Of a DNA stretch of 32,996 bases, positions 1 to 11,842 are shown in pieces. Each line of letters opens with the position of its first letter. The first letter of the stretch is position 1. The stretch covers positions 1 to 32,996 of the forward strand of contig JAKBJA010000073.1 in NCBI GenBank assembly GCA_021836225.1, read 5' to 3'. The stretch is from Pseudomonadota bacterium (GTDB lineage Bacteria; Pseudomonadota; Gammaproteobacteria; Burkholderiales; Thiobacillaceae). The notes beneath the pieces were generated by a model. It did no database searches. It saw nothing but the letters and a program-made list of their open reading frames with translations, and was not told the origin of the DNA. A program made the translations under genes and the position numbers.

Positions 1-2387
<2,387 letters not shown>

Positions 2388-2408
2388 TCAAGCTGGGCAG
2401 AGTAAATG

Positions 2409-2438
2409 AGAGGGCGGGATTCCGCCCTCTTTCATTTT
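2409..2438 (+). terminator. Rho-independent terminator of clpB
   Basis: A perfect stem (AGAGGGCGG / CCGCCCTCT, 2409-2417 with 2422-2430, loop GATT) is followed by TTTCATTTT. It lies 21 bases past the clpB stop and marks the 3' end of that transcript. Confidence 0.85.
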
Positions 2439-2616
2439 GGGCAGTTTGGTTAGAAGAAACCTGGTAAGTCAGGTTTGGAGGCTGCTGACGCTGATAATGG
2501 CTTGAAAAGTAGGACTGGTTGAATCCGCAACCCAAAGCGGACAATTAACAGCAGCTTTGAAGTGTAAGAAGATAGTAAAAAAACTGCTCCCGTTGTGGCC
2601 ACCCAAAACAGATGGC

Positions 2617-4542
2617 TCAGTCGGGCAGTCCCGCCTTGCGCAAATCCGCCTGGAAAGCATGACTGAGTTCCGGATTTGAAATACCCCAGGTTCTTCCCAG
2701 TTGAGCGATGGTCGTCTCTGGACTTTGCATCTGTATTTGCTCGGCAACCCATTCGGCATCCGCAGTCCGGCCGGCCCTTATGTAACTGACAGCGAGAAAC
2801 AGTTTGATCGGCATGGCGTTTTCATTGCGCGCCTGGGCTTTTTCAAGCACCTCTATCGCTTCCTTGTATCGCCCGAGCTGGTAATACGCCATGCCAAGAT
2901 TGAAAGGGTAATCCCAGGTGTAATAAGGATTGAGGCGCATGCCCTTGTTGATGAGATCGATGGCCTCCTTGGGTTTGCCCAAAGTGTTATTGATAAGTGC
3001 CAGCAAACCATAGCCATCTGCATAATTCGGGGCAATGTTGATTGCCTTTTCCACTGCCTTTGCGGCATTTTCATGTTCTTTGCGCATCAGGTAGACATAG
3101 CCCAGCGCCCAGTAGGTTTGGGGAATGTCTTCGCCAAACGCAACGGCCTGCTTTGCCAGGGCTAAAGCACGATCGAGGGTTTCGTTTGGGGCATCGGCCC
3201 AGCCATATCGAAAATCAAACGCCAGGGTTATGGCCATCCCGCCATAGGCACGCGCATAGGCGGGGTCAAGCTCGATGGCATGCTGGTAGGCATCCCGTGC
3301 CAGCACATTTCCCTCTTTGGTATACAGCCTGTACGCCTGCTGCCCCCGCAGAAACGCCTCATATGCCGCGATATTGTTGGTGGCGGGTCGCTCCATCTGC
3401 CCCTTTTCAGCGGCCGTCAGAGTTACGGACAGCGCCTGCACAATCTTCTTCGTGACATCGTCCTGAAGCGCAAATACATCTGCGGTTTTTCGATCATAGC
3501 GCTCCGCCCAGACCTGCTCACCATTGCTTGCGTCCACGAGCTCGGCCGTGATCCGCAACTGCTCACCCGACTTGCGCACGCTGCCATCCAGTATGTAGCC
3601 CACCCCGAGTTCTTTGCCCACATCTTGCGGCTTAACCGTCCTCCCCTTGTAACTGGCCGATGTGTTCCATGAGATGACTGTCAGATTCGACAGGCGAGAC
3701 AAGTCGGTCACGATATCCTCGGTGATACCGTCGACAAAGTAGTCCTGCCCGGGATCGTCACTCCTGTTAATGAACGGCAGAACGATAATGGACGGAATAG
3801 CAGCTTGCTGCGCTGTCGCACCAATTTTCGCTGCATGCTCGCCGAATGGTGTGATGGAAAACCAGGTGCCGAGGACAATCATCAAAGCCGCCATGCCACC
3901 TGCAAGCATCAAGCCTCGACGGTGTGAAACAAAAATGGAAGGCTTGTCAGGCCATTCCAGTGCTCGCCCATCTGTTTGGGACTGAGGATCGGGATCAGGT
4001 TGGGGAATGGCCTCTCCAAGTCTGTTCTTCACAGCAAAGGCCCTTACCCGTTCATCGAATCCCTTCAGTTCCAACTCGCCCATATCCTCGTAGTCGAACG
4101 GCAGCCGCTTGGGCACCGTCTCATGGGCCGCGCCTTGAATCACGACACCTCCAGGTTCAGCGAGTTGTTCCAGGCGCTGTGCCAACACCACGCCATCGCC
4201 AGTCACCGTGTTGTCGGCCACTACGACTTCACCCATGGCGATGCCGACCCGTAAAACTGGACGAACATCGTCCTTAAGTTCGCCGACGTGGGTTGCGTTG
4301 GACTCTTGAAATGCCAGGGACGCACTGACGGCGTCTGAGGCCTTGGGGAATTCGGCTATCAGCGCATCACCGCGGATTTCATGGGCTACGCCGTTGTAAA
4401 GTCTGATCGTGTCAGCGAATCTTTGGAAAGCGTCTCTGATCCGCTCATGAGCGAGCATCTCGTCCAAATGGACGAGATGCGTTGAACTGACAACATCAGC
4501 GTGCATGATTACAGCAAGCTTTCGCGACAGCCTATTACTCAC
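2617..4542 (-). CDS. Membrane-anchored class III cyclase-like protein with TolB/FlgO-like segment and TPR repeats
   Basis: This 641-residue protein has four parts. Residues 1-175 are a class III nucleotidyl cyclase homology domain (metal Asp candidates D16 and D59, GDG at 115-117, R123). Residues about 210-229 form a single transmembrane helix. Residues 252-370 are a TolB/FlgO-like segment common in bacterial cyclase-TPR proteins (IVLPFINRS, LDGSVRKSG, VWAERYDR). The rest is a TPR solenoid ending in LRKAGLPD. At position 55, where the adenine-selecting Lys normally sits, there is Glu, and at 119, where the transition-state Asn sits, there is Val, so activity is uncertain. An ATG at 4554 is in frame. 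I prefer GTG 4542 because the second copy at 30194 aligns base for base here and leaves GGAG as the ribosome binding site. The gene is transcribed against clpB and divergently from tamA. The TPR end has lower G+C than its surroundings. The ligand or partner is unknown. Confidence 0.8.
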   Translation of the reverse strand: MSNRLSRKLAVIMHADVVSSTHLVHLDEMLAHERIRDAFQRFADTIRLYNGVAHEIRGDALIAEFPKASDAVSASLAFQESNATHVGELKDDVRPVLRVGIAMGEVVVADNTVTGDGVVLAQRLEQLAEPGGVVIQGAAHETVPKRLPFDYEDMGELELKGFDERVRAFAVKNRLGEAIPQPDPDPQSQTDGRALEWPDKPSIFVSHRRGLMLAGGMAALMIVLGTWFSITPFGEHAAKIGATAQQAAIPSIIVLPFINRSDDPGQDYFVDGITEDIVTDLSRLSNLTVISWNTSASYKGRTVKPQDVGKELGVGYILDGSVRKSGEQLRITAELVDASNGEQVWAERYDRKTADVFALQDDVTKKIVQALSVTLTAAEKGQMERPATNNIAAYEAFLRGQQAYRLYTKEGNVLARDAYQHAIELDPAYARAYGGMAITLAFDFRYGWADAPNETLDRALALAKQAVAFGEDIPQTYWALGYVYLMRKEHENAAKAVEKAINIAPNYADGYGLLALINNTLGKPKEAIDLINKGMRLNPYYTWDYPFNLGMAYYQLGRYKEAIEVLEKAQARNENAMPIKLFLAVSYIRAGRTADAEWVAEQIQMQSPETTIAQLGRTWGISNPELSHAFQADLRKAGLPD

Positions 4543-4674
4543 TCGAGACTCCATCGTCCGATTTCACAGCCTAGTCGCTAAGATTAGCAAATTGGTAGAC
4601 GACCACATATGATCCTACCCACGTTTGCTGCGCTAACGAACACGCAATATTTCCTGTCTGTCTTTCCTGTGTTT

Positions 4675-4703
4675 TTGCCCGATTTCGCCACACCCCCTAG
4701 AAT
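4675..4703 (+). promoter_or_regulatory. Candidate sigma-70 promoter for tamA-tamB
   Basis: TTGCCC at 4675-4680 and TAGAAT at 4698-4703 are separated by exactly 17 bases. Transcription would begin near 4710, downstream of the first possible tamA start (TTG 4707), which favours the later starts at 4731 or 4734. This is a pattern match only. Confidence 0.4.
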
Positions 4704-4706
4704 GGA

Positions 4707-6470
4707 TTGACGATTGTCTCCGCTGGGTTTGTGTTGCCTGCTCGCCTTTTCAAAGTCTTGCTGCTATCTGCCGTGCTTGCCGCGACGCCGGCGCACGCGC
4801 TGACGGTGGAGGTGGAGGCGCCGGATGCGCTCAAAGCCTTGCTGACGCAGCATCTGGAAACGGCGCGGGCGGCGCGGCTGGGCGAGACGCTGGACGCGGA
4901 GGAAGTTGCGCGGTTGCAGCGGCAGAGCGAGCTGACGGCACGCGACCTGCTGGCGACCGAAGGCTATTTTTCGCCCCAGGTGGACAGCGCGGTGGAACAG
5001 GTGGGTGGCGACTGGCAGGTGACGTATCGGGTCGTCCCCGGCGCGCGCACGACGGTGCGCAGCGTGAAGCTGGATTTCGTGGGCGCGCTGAAAACGCGCG
5101 CCGAGTCGGCAGGCCTGCGGGGGCGCATCGAGCGCAATTTTTTCCTGAAGCAGGGGATGCCGTTTCGCCAGGCGGACTGGGAGACCGCCAAGCTGACGAC
5201 GTTGCGTCCCTTGCTGGCGGGCGCCTATCCGGCAGCGCAGATCGCGGCGAGCGAGGCGCGCATTGATCCGGCAACGCAGTCGGCGGATCTGTCCGTGACG
5301 CTCGACAGCGGCCCCGCCTTCTTTTACGGCCAGCCCCAGATCAGCGGCAACCGGCGCTACCCGGTTTCGATCATCCGCAGTCTCAGTCCGGTGAAACCCG
5401 GCAAGCCGGTTCGCCAGCAGGATCTGCTGGATTACCAGGTAGCGCTCGAGACCAGTGGCTATTACGCGCAGGCAACGGTACGCATCGACCCCGATCCGGC
5501 ACTGGCGGCGGCGGTGCCGATTCTGGTCGAGGTGGTGGAGCGGCCGGAAAAACTGTTCAGCGTGGGCGCCGGCGTCAGCACCGATACCGGCGCGCGGGTG
5601 CAGGCGTCGTGGCTGCACCGGGACATTGCCAATCGCGGGATGCGCCTGAAGCTCGATGCACGCCTGGAAACCGCGCGGCAGACCGGCGCTGCGGAACTGG
5701 CCTGGCCGCGCAATGCCAATGGCTACGAAAACAGTCTCGGCACGCAACTCAAGCAGGAGGACATCGAAGGGCAGGAGACGCGCTCTGCCGTGTTCGTGGC
5801 CAAGCGCACCCGCACCCGCGGACAGATCGAAACCACCCTCTCGCTGCAATACCAGACCGAAGAGCAGGAAATCGGCGATGTGGTGAGCGCGCGCAATCGG
5901 GCCTTGAGCACCAACTATGCCTGGACGCAGCGCACGGTGGGCCGCGCGTTCTATCCCCGACGCGGCTACGTGCTGACGCTGCAGGGCGGCGGCGCGGCGG
6001 AAGCCTTGCTGTCGGACACCAGCTTTGTCCGGCTGTATGGCCGCCACACGCATTTTTTCCGCGCCGGCGACAACGGGCGCCTGATCCTGCGCGGCGAACT
6101 CGGCAGCGTGCTGGCGGACACGCGCTACGGCATCCCCACCGATTTTCTGTTCCGCGCCGGCGGCGACAATTCGGTGCGCGGCTACGCCTACCAGAGCCTC
6201 GGGCGCACGCTGGAGGGCGGGGTGGCGTCGGTGCGCTATCTCGCCACCGGCAGTGCCGAGTACAACTACTTTTTCGAAGGCAACTGGGGCATGGCCGTGT
6301 TCGTCGACGCAGGCGACGCGGCCGACAGTCCGGGTAACCTGTCGCCGGTGGTCGGCTACGGCGTCGGCGCGCGCTACCGTTCGCCGGTGGGCCCGATCAA
6401 TTTCGACCTGGCGTATGGCGAGGCCACCGATGAATTCCGCCTGCATTTCTCGCTCGGGGTGTCGTTTTGA
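4707..6470 (+). CDS. tamA: Translocation and assembly module outer-membrane protein TamA (Omp85 family)
   Basis: TamA is an outer-membrane beta-barrel of the Omp85/BamA family that works with TamB in envelope biogenesis. The sequence shows a signal peptide (hydrophobic LLLSAVLAATPAHA, likely cut after AHA), POTRA-type repeats over roughly residues 25-270 (for example the stretch around QISGNRRYPVSIIRSL), and a C-terminal barrel of about 300 residues ending in an aromatic residue (HFSLGVSF), as barrel proteins do. The conserved RAGGDNSVRGY motif of Omp85 proteins is present near residue 485. The length of 587 fits TamA rather than the longer BamA. The coding frame reaches back to TTG 4707, but GTG 4731 or TTG 4734 would give a more usual signal peptide and suit the promoter position. 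The stop overlaps the tamB start. Confidence 0.92.
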   Translation: MTIVSAGFVLPARLFKVLLLSAVLAATPAHALTVEVEAPDALKALLTQHLETARAARLGETLDAEEVARLQRQSELTARDLLATEGYFSPQVDSAVEQVGGDWQVTYRVVPGARTTVRSVKLDFVGALKTRAESAGLRGRIERNFFLKQGMPFRQADWETAKLTTLRPLLAGAYPAAQIAASEARIDPATQSADLSVTLDSGPAFFYGQPQISGNRRYPVSIIRSLSPVKPGKPVRQQDLLDYQVALETSGYYAQATVRIDPDPALAAAVPILVEVVERPEKLFSVGAGVSTDTGARVQASWLHRDIANRGMRLKLDARLETARQTGAAELAWPRNANGYENSLGTQLKQEDIEGQETRSAVFVAKRTRTRGQIETTLSLQYQTEEQEIGDVVSARNRALSTNYAWTQRTVGRAFYPRRGYVLTLQGGGAAEALLSDTSFVRLYGRHTHFFRAGDNGRLILRGELGSVLADTRYGIPTDFLFRAGGDNSVRGYAYQSLGRTLEGGVASVRYLATGSAEYNYFFEGNWGMAVFVDAGDAADSPGNLSPVVGYGVGARYRSPVGPINFDLAYGEATDEFRLHFSLGVSF

Positions 6471-9400
6471 AATGCGTTTCCTGGGGGCTGGCGTCGGTGC
6501 TGGCCGTTTTGGCCGTGCTGGTTTTGGTGGCGATGTGGCTGACTACCACGGCCACGGGGTTTCTGTGGTTGACGAAACAGGCCACGCCGCTGAGCGAAGG
6601 CCGCCTGGTGCTCGAAGGCGTGGAAGGTCATCTGGGCGCGTCGGTCCACATTCAAAAACTGATCATCAAGACGGACACGCAGCGCATCACCTTGCAAGGG
6701 GTGCGGCTGGACTGGCAACCCCGATCGCTGTGGCATCGACTCATCGAGATCGACCTGTTGGCTGCGCAACACATGCGGGTGGACATTCTCAAAAAGGATC
6801 CAACTCCACCGACCTATCCCGGCACCTTGCGCTGGCTGCTGGACATCCGGGTGGCCGCGTGGGATGTGGCGCAGCTCGACGTGGTCGACTTGGGGCGAAC
6901 GCTGAGCTTCAACGCGCTGCATGGCAAGGTGGAAGGCCGCGGCGACCGTTTTGACTTCATTGCCGCGGCCAGCATGCCGTGGGCGGACGTGAATGGACAG
7001 TTCGGTATTCACAAGGATGCGCCGTTCAAATTGCAGGGCCGGTTCAGCGCGATCCGCATCACGCCCGTGCCGGTGCAGGCCCAACTCGGACTGACTGGCG
7101 AACTGGCGGCGATTGATTTCAGGCTCGATGCTTTCAGTGAAGGCATGAACGTCATGGCCAGGGGAATGGCGGCGCCGTTTGCACGCGTGCGCTTGCCCAG
7201 GCTGCTGGTCGCCGGCGAAGGGATCGACCCACGCCAGTTCGTGGCCGATGCGCCCAGCGCCGACCTGGCGTTTTCCGGCGTGTTCGAAGGCCAGCCGGGC
7301 GAACGTCTGCTCGGCACCTTCAGCCTGTCCAACCGGCTGGCCGGGCGTTTCGATCAGGATCGCCTGCCGCTTGCCAACCTGACCGGTGCGGTGCTGGGCG
7401 ACGCTACCCACGCCGACTTCAGCGCGCTGGCGATCGACCTCGGCGCGGCCGGGCAATTCACCGGCGACGGCCAGTGGCGCGACGGTCGCTTTACGGTGAA
7501 TCTGGAAAGCCCGCGCCTGAATCTGGCCGGCCTGCACCGCGATCTCAATGCCACCCGCATCAAGACGGCTTTGCAACTGGCGGGCGATGTGGCGCGCCAG
7601 ACGCTTGCCGCCGACTTCAGCGAGACTTGGGGACAGGGGCGCTTCACCCTCATCCATGCTGATGCGGCCTTGCGGCTGGAGTCGGCGAACTTCAGCGGTC
7701 AGGCCGGCCGCCTCACCGCGCAGGGCGAATTGCGGCTCGATGCCGGCCGCGCGTTTAGCGCCGAGTTCGACGCCACCCAGATCAATCCGGCGCGCTTCGG
7801 CAAGTTTCCGCGCGGACGGCTGAATGTGCACGGCGAGGCAAGCGGCGCGCTGGCGCCCGGACTGCGCCTGCAGACGCAGTTCACCTTGCCGCCGGGCGAG
7901 CTCGAAGGCCGTCCGGTCAGCGGGCGGGGCCGGCTGCGCTACGAGAACCGGCATCTTGCCGACGCCGACATCGACCTGAATCTGGCCGGCAATCTGGCGA
8001 AGGTGAAAGGCGCCTTTGGCCGTGCCAGAGATCGTCTCAACTGGGACATCGATGCCCCTGCGCTGGCGCGGCTGAACCTCGGTCTGGCCGGGCGCCTGAC
8101 CAGCCGTGGCAGCGTGAGCGGCGACCTCGCTGCACCGCAGATCGAGGCGGTAGTGGCCGCCAGCGGGCTGCGCCTGCCGGGTGATATCGCCGCCGACACG
8201 CTGAACCTGCAGCTCGAGCTGCAGGCGACGGCTGACGGCGCCTTCAACGGCCAGCTCGAGGCGCGCGGAGTGGCGCTGGCCGGGCAGCGCCTGAGTGTCG
8301 TCCACGCTGATTTGCAGGGACGCCGCGCTGCCCACACGCTGACACTGGACGCCCGCATGCCGGACTGGCGGGTGACCGCGAGCCTGGCGGGTGGATTCGA
8401 TGCCCAGCAGGTCTGCCCGCAAGGGGTAGGCCGTGGTTGTAAAGCCGCTGAAGCGTCAACAACCACGCTCTGGCGCGGGCGGTTGAACCAGGCCGAGGCG
8501 CAGGGACCGTGGCCGATGCACCTGATGGCGCCGGCAACCTTGTTGCTGTCGCGTAAGCAGCAGCAGGTGAACCATCTGGCGCTGACGCTGGCGGGAGGGC
8601 GGCTGACGGTCGAGCAATTCAGCCGCCAGGATGCGCAGTTGGCATCGCGCGGCACGCTCGCCAACCTGCCGCTGGCGCCGTTCCTGACGCTGCTGGAAAC
8701 CGCGCCGCCTTTCACCACCGATCTCAGGCTCAACGGCGACTGGGCTCTGCGCGCCGGCAACACCCTCGACGGCCAGGTGCAGCTGCGCCGCCAGTCGGGC
8801 GACGTGCGCATGAAAGAGCCGGCGCAGAGTCTGGGGCTGACGGCGCTTGTGCTCGACCTCGACGCCGAGGCCAGCCATGTCACCGCACGCGTCGAGGCGG
8901 CCAGCCGCGAAGCCGGCCAGCTTCGCGCCGAGGGCAGCGCCACGCTGGAACGCGCGGGTGCCGGGTTCGTTTTGCCGCGCAGCGCGCCGCTGGGGTGGAC
9001 GGTGCAGCTCGACGTGCCCGACCTGCGTCTGGTCAAACCCTTGCTGCCGGTTGGCATCCGCCTGGATTCGCGCCTGGCCGCGCAACTCACGGGCAGCGGC
9101 AGCCTGGCGGCGCCGCGCGTCGATGGGCTGATCGACGCCAGCCAGATCCGCTTTGCCATGCCGGAAGAAGGCGTGGTGATTGCCGATGGCACGCTCAAGC
9201 TCGTCCTGGACGACGATCGCGTGCGGGTGCAGCAGGGCGAGCTGAAGGGCAGCAGCGGTCGCATCGTGGTGAGCGGCGAGGCGCAACTGAAAAACCCGCA
9301 GGCGGGCCTTGCGCTGACGTTTGAAAAGTTTGCCGCCACCCACCGCAGCGATCGCCGCGTGATCGTTTCCGGCACCACCCGCCTCAACCTCGATCCCAAG

Positions 9401-10300
9401 CGGCTGGAACTCACCGGCGAACTCACCGCCGATCGCGCTCGGCTGGAAATGCCGGAAGCCAGCCGCCCCACGCTGTCGACCGATGTGGTCGTCGTCGGCC
9501 AGCCGCCCCGAGAAAAGTCCGCTGCCCGGCGCTTCCCGCTGCAGCTCGACCTCAGGCTCAACCTGGGCGACGACTTCCTGTTCAAGGGCGCCGGGCTCGA
9601 TGCCCGCCTCGGCGGCCAGATGCGCGTGTTCACGGTGAACCAGGTGCTGCGCCAAGACCGCCCGCAGGGCGAGCGTCCGGCGGCGTACTCCTCGCGGGTG
9701 CTGCGCGGAGAAGGCCGCATCCAGGTCGAAGAGGGTCGCTATGCGGCCTATGGGCAATCGCTCACCATCGAGCGTGGCGTGCTCAGCTTCATCGGCCCGA
9801 TCGACAACCCCGGGATCGACGTGCTGGCGGTGAGGAAGACGCCCACAGTCAAGGCCGGGGTGCAGGTCAGGGGCACGGTACAGCGTCCGCTGGTGACGCT
9901 TTATTCCGATCCGGCGCTGCCGGATACCGAGAAGCTTTCCTGGCTGGTGCTGGGGCATGGCCTGGAGGGTGGAGGCCAGCAGGAGTTTGCCTTGCTGCAG
10001 ATCGCCGCCGGCGCGCTGTTGAGCCAGGCGGAGTCGGTGAATTTTCAGGCGCAGCTGGCCGAGGCGTTTCGCATCGACCGCTTCGACGTGCGGGCGGGCG
10101 AGGGCGAGGATCTCACCAGCACCGTGGTCAGCGTCGGCAAGCGGCTGTCCTCGCGCGCCATGCTGAGCTACGAGCAAAGCCTCGACGGGCTGAGCCGGGT
10201 GGTCAAGGTGCTGTACCAGCTGACGCCGCATGTGCGGCTGGAAGCGCAAGCCGGGCAGCAAAGCAGTTTCGATGTGTTTTACACCCGGGAGTACGACTGA
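6467..10300 (+). CDS. tamB: Translocation and assembly module inner-membrane protein TamB
   Basis: TamB (DUF490 family) is a very long protein anchored in the inner membrane that bridges the periplasm as a beta-helical groove and partners TamA. Relatives (AsmA, YhdP) move phospholipids between membranes. The 1277 residues start with one hydrophobic anchor (about residues 7-32) and continue as a low-complexity periplasmic repeat region full of alternating polar/hydrophobic strands. They end with the conserved TamB domain (about residues 950-1277, including SYEQSLDG and a terminal FDVFYTREYD). The start is TTG 6467, overlapping the tamA stop by four bases, with GGGG upstream as the ribosome binding site; an ATG at 6472 is out of frame. 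Length matches the family. The pair is almost certainly one operon. Confidence 0.93.
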   Translation: MKCVSWGLASVLAVLAVLVLVAMWLTTTATGFLWLTKQATPLSEGRLVLEGVEGHLGASVHIQKLIIKTDTQRITLQGVRLDWQPRSLWHRLIEIDLLAAQHMRVDILKKDPTPPTYPGTLRWLLDIRVAAWDVAQLDVVDLGRTLSFNALHGKVEGRGDRFDFIAAASMPWADVNGQFGIHKDAPFKLQGRFSAIRITPVPVQAQLGLTGELAAIDFRLDAFSEGMNVMARGMAAPFARVRLPRLLVAGEGIDPRQFVADAPSADLAFSGVFEGQPGERLLGTFSLSNRLAGRFDQDRLPLANLTGAVLGDATHADFSALAIDLGAAGQFTGDGQWRDGRFTVNLESPRLNLAGLHRDLNATRIKTALQLAGDVARQTLAADFSETWGQGRFTLIHADAALRLESANFSGQAGRLTAQGELRLDAGRAFSAEFDATQINPARFGKFPRGRLNVHGEASGALAPGLRLQTQFTLPPGELEGRPVSGRGRLRYENRHLADADIDLNLAGNLAKVKGAFGRARDRLNWDIDAPALARLNLGLAGRLTSRGSVSGDLAAPQIEAVVAASGLRLPGDIAADTLNLQLELQATADGAFNGQLEARGVALAGQRLSVVHADLQGRRAAHTLTLDARMPDWRVTASLAGGFDAQQVCPQGVGRGCKAAEASTTTLWRGRLNQAEAQGPWPMHLMAPATLLLSRKQQQVNHLALTLAGGRLTVEQFSRQDAQLASRGTLANLPLAPFLTLLETAPPFTTDLRLNGDWALRAGNTLDGQVQLRRQSGDVRMKEPAQSLGLTALVLDLDAEASHVTARVEAASREAGQLRAEGSATLERAGAGFVLPRSAPLGWTVQLDVPDLRLVKPLLPVGIRLDSRLAAQLTGSGSLAAPRVDGLIDASQIRFAMPEEGVVIADGTLKLVLDDDRVRVQQGELKGSSGRIVVSGEAQLKNPQAGLALTFEKFAATHRSDRRVIVSGTTRLNLDPKRLELTGELTADRARLEMPEASRPTLSTDVVVVGQPPREKSAARRFPLQLDLRLNLGDDFLFKGAGLDARLGGQMRVFTVNQVLRQDRPQGERPAAYSSRVLRGEGRIQVEEGRYAAYGQSLTIERGVLSFIGPIDNPGIDVLAVRKTPTVKAGVQVRGTVQRPLVTLYSDPALPDTEKLSWLVLGHGLEGGGQQEFALLQIAAGALLSQAESVNFQAQLAEAFRIDRFDVRAGEGEDLTSTVVSVGKRLSSRAMLSYEQSLDGLSRVVKVLYQLTPHVRLEAQAGQQSSFDVFYTREYD

Positions 10301-10433
10301 AGTCGGGCAAGAGGAGCGGTTCCCCGGCTGAATCGATCAACCCCGATGGTAGAATCGGACGTATGTTCGAGCCTCGCATCCCCGCCATGACATTCCCGCG
10401 CCGACTGACGGCCCTGTCCGGAGGCTGCCGCTG

Positions 10434-11177
10434 ATGCGTATCCTGCTGTCCAACGACGATGGTTACTTTGCTCCCGGCCTGGCCGCGCTGGCGCAGGCGC
10501 TCGCGCCGCTCGCCGACATCACTGTGGTGGCGCCCGAGCGCGATCGCAGCGGCGCATCCAATTCGCTCACGCTCGACCGCCCGCTGATGCTGCGGCAGGC
10601 GCCCGGCGGTTTTTACTACGTCAATGGCACGCCCACCGATTGCGTTCATCTGGCTGTCACCGGCATGCTGGACCATATGCCGGACATGGTGATTTCCGGG
10701 ATCAACCACGGTGCCAACATGGGTGATGACACGATCTATTCCGGCACCGTCGCCGCCGCCACCGAAGGCTATCTGCTGGGCATTCCGTCGATCGCGGTTT
10801 CGCTTGCCAACCACAACGCGCAGCACTTCGATACCGCCGCGCGTGTGGTGGCCGAACTGGTGCAGCGCATCCAGACCCGGCCGCCGACCGAGCCGATGCT
10901 GCTCAACGTCAACGTGCCGGACCGCGCCTGGGCCGATCTCGGTGGCCTGACCGTGACCCGGCTGGGCAAGCGCCACAAGGCCGAATCGGTGGTGAAGACC
11001 ACCAACCCGCGCGGGCAGGTCGTGTACTGGGTGGGCGCTGCCGGCGCCGCGCAGGATGCCGGCGAGGGCACCGATTTTCATGCCGTGGCCAACGGCTTCG
11101 TTTCGATCACTCCGCTGCAAATGGACCTCACCCGTTTCAGCCAGATGGACAGCGTGAACGCATGGCTGAAACCCTGA
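10434..11177 (+). CDS. surE: 5'/3'-nucleotidase SurE
   Basis: SurE is a metal-dependent cytoplasmic phosphatase that removes phosphate from nucleoside 5'- and 3'-monophosphates and helps cells survive stationary phase. The 247-residue length is typical. The N-terminal metal site is clear (LLSNDDGY, D8 and D9), followed by the SGASNSLT loop and the conserved [19 protein letters not shown] stretch that completes the active site. A GGAGG ribosome binding site lies eight bases before the ATG. It opens the surE-pcm-nlpD-rpoS cluster, an order conserved in many beta- and gammaproteobacteria. Its last codons overlap pcm by 16 bases. The 133-base gap upstream contains a TAGAAT box at 10351 but no convincing -35. 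Confidence 0.96.
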   Translation: MRILLSNDDGYFAPGLAALAQALAPLADITVVAPERDRSGASNSLTLDRPLMLRQAPGGFYYVNGTPTDCVHLAVTGMLDHMPDMVISGINHGANMGDDTIYSGTVAAATEGYLLGIPSIAVSLANHNAQHFDTAARVVAELVQRIQTRPPTEPMLLNVNVPDRAWADLGGLTVTRLGKRHKAESVVKTTNPRGQVVYWVGAAGAAQDAGEGTDFHAVANGFVSITPLQMDLTRFSQMDSVNAWLKP

Positions 11178-11842
11178 GCTCACGCGCCGGTATCGGCATG
11201 ACCTCTGCCCGCACGCGCGGTCGCATGGTCGAGCGTCTGCGCGAGCAGGGCATCCGGGACGAGACGGTGCTGGCCGCGATGGGCAGCGTGCCACGCCACC
11301 TCTTCGTCGACCAGGCACTGGAATCGCGTGCCTATGAAGATACGGCGCTGCCGATCGGTTTCGGGCAGACGATTTCCAATCCGTATATCGTCGCGCGCAT
11401 GGCCGAGCTGGCACGTCACGGCGAGAACGGTCAGGGTCGTGCGCTCGGACGCGTGCTGGAAATCGGATTGGGATGCGGCTATCAGGCGGCGGTGCTGGGC
11501 AAGGTGGCGCGCGAGGTGGTTTCGATGGAACGCATCGCCGCGCTGGTCGGCAAGACGCGCGCGCGGCTGCGCGAACTCAGGGTCAACAACGTCAAGCCCA
11601 AACACGGCGACGGTATGCATGGCGCAAAGGATTTTGCGCCGTTCGACGCCATCGTGATCGCGGCTGCGTTTGCCGAGGTGCCGCAGGAATTGCTGGCCCA
11701 ACTGGCTGACGGCGGACGCCTGGTGATGCCGCTCGGCAACGCAACGCAAACCCTGTGCGTGATGGAGCGCCAGGGCGATTCCTACACCGAACGCCTGCTC
11801 GAAGGGGTGAAATTCGTCCCCCTGCTGCCGGGAGTGGCTTGA
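11162..11842 (+). CDS. pcm: Protein-L-isoaspartate O-methyltransferase
   Basis: Pcm methylates L-isoaspartyl residues formed by ageing of Asn and Asp in proteins, using S-adenosylmethionine, and so starts their repair. The 226-residue sequence has the family's N-terminal helix with [11 protein letters not shown], the substrate-binding loop [18 protein letters not shown], and the SAM-binding motif I. That motif reads [15 protein letters not shown] here, whereas most members have GTGSGYQ, a mild variant. The C-terminal LLPGVA is a shortened version of the usual end. The ATG at 11162 sits inside the surE coding region, and the stop TGA overlaps the first possible nlpD ATG. Translational coupling through the whole cluster is therefore likely. 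Confidence 0.95.
   Translation: MAETLSSRAGIGMTSARTRGRMVERLREQGIRDETVLAAMGSVPRHLFVDQALESRAYEDTALPIGFGQTISNPYIVARMAELARHGENGQGRALGRVLEIGLGCGYQAAVLGKVAREVVSMERIAALVGKTRARLRELRVNNVKPKHGDGMHGAKDFAPFDAIVIAAAFAEVPQELLAQLADGGRLVMPLGNATQTLCVMERQGDSYTERLLEGVKFVPLLPGVA

Noticed and set aside
4764..6446. A 560-codon open frame on the minus strand opposite tamA
   Set aside because: Its translation is rich in Arg, Ala, Gln and His with no motif, as expected for the shadow of a GC-rich gene; tamA on the plus strand has a signal peptide and Omp85 motifs.
6374..10261. Several long minus-strand frames (up to 682 codons) opposite tamB
   Set aside because: They are compositional shadows of tamB and overlap one another in different frames; none carries a recognisable domain or ribosome binding site.
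10364..10390. A possible 8-codon leader peptide before surE
   Set aside because: ATG TTC GAG to TGA has no ribosome binding site and no attenuator-like hairpin; such short frames are expected by chance.
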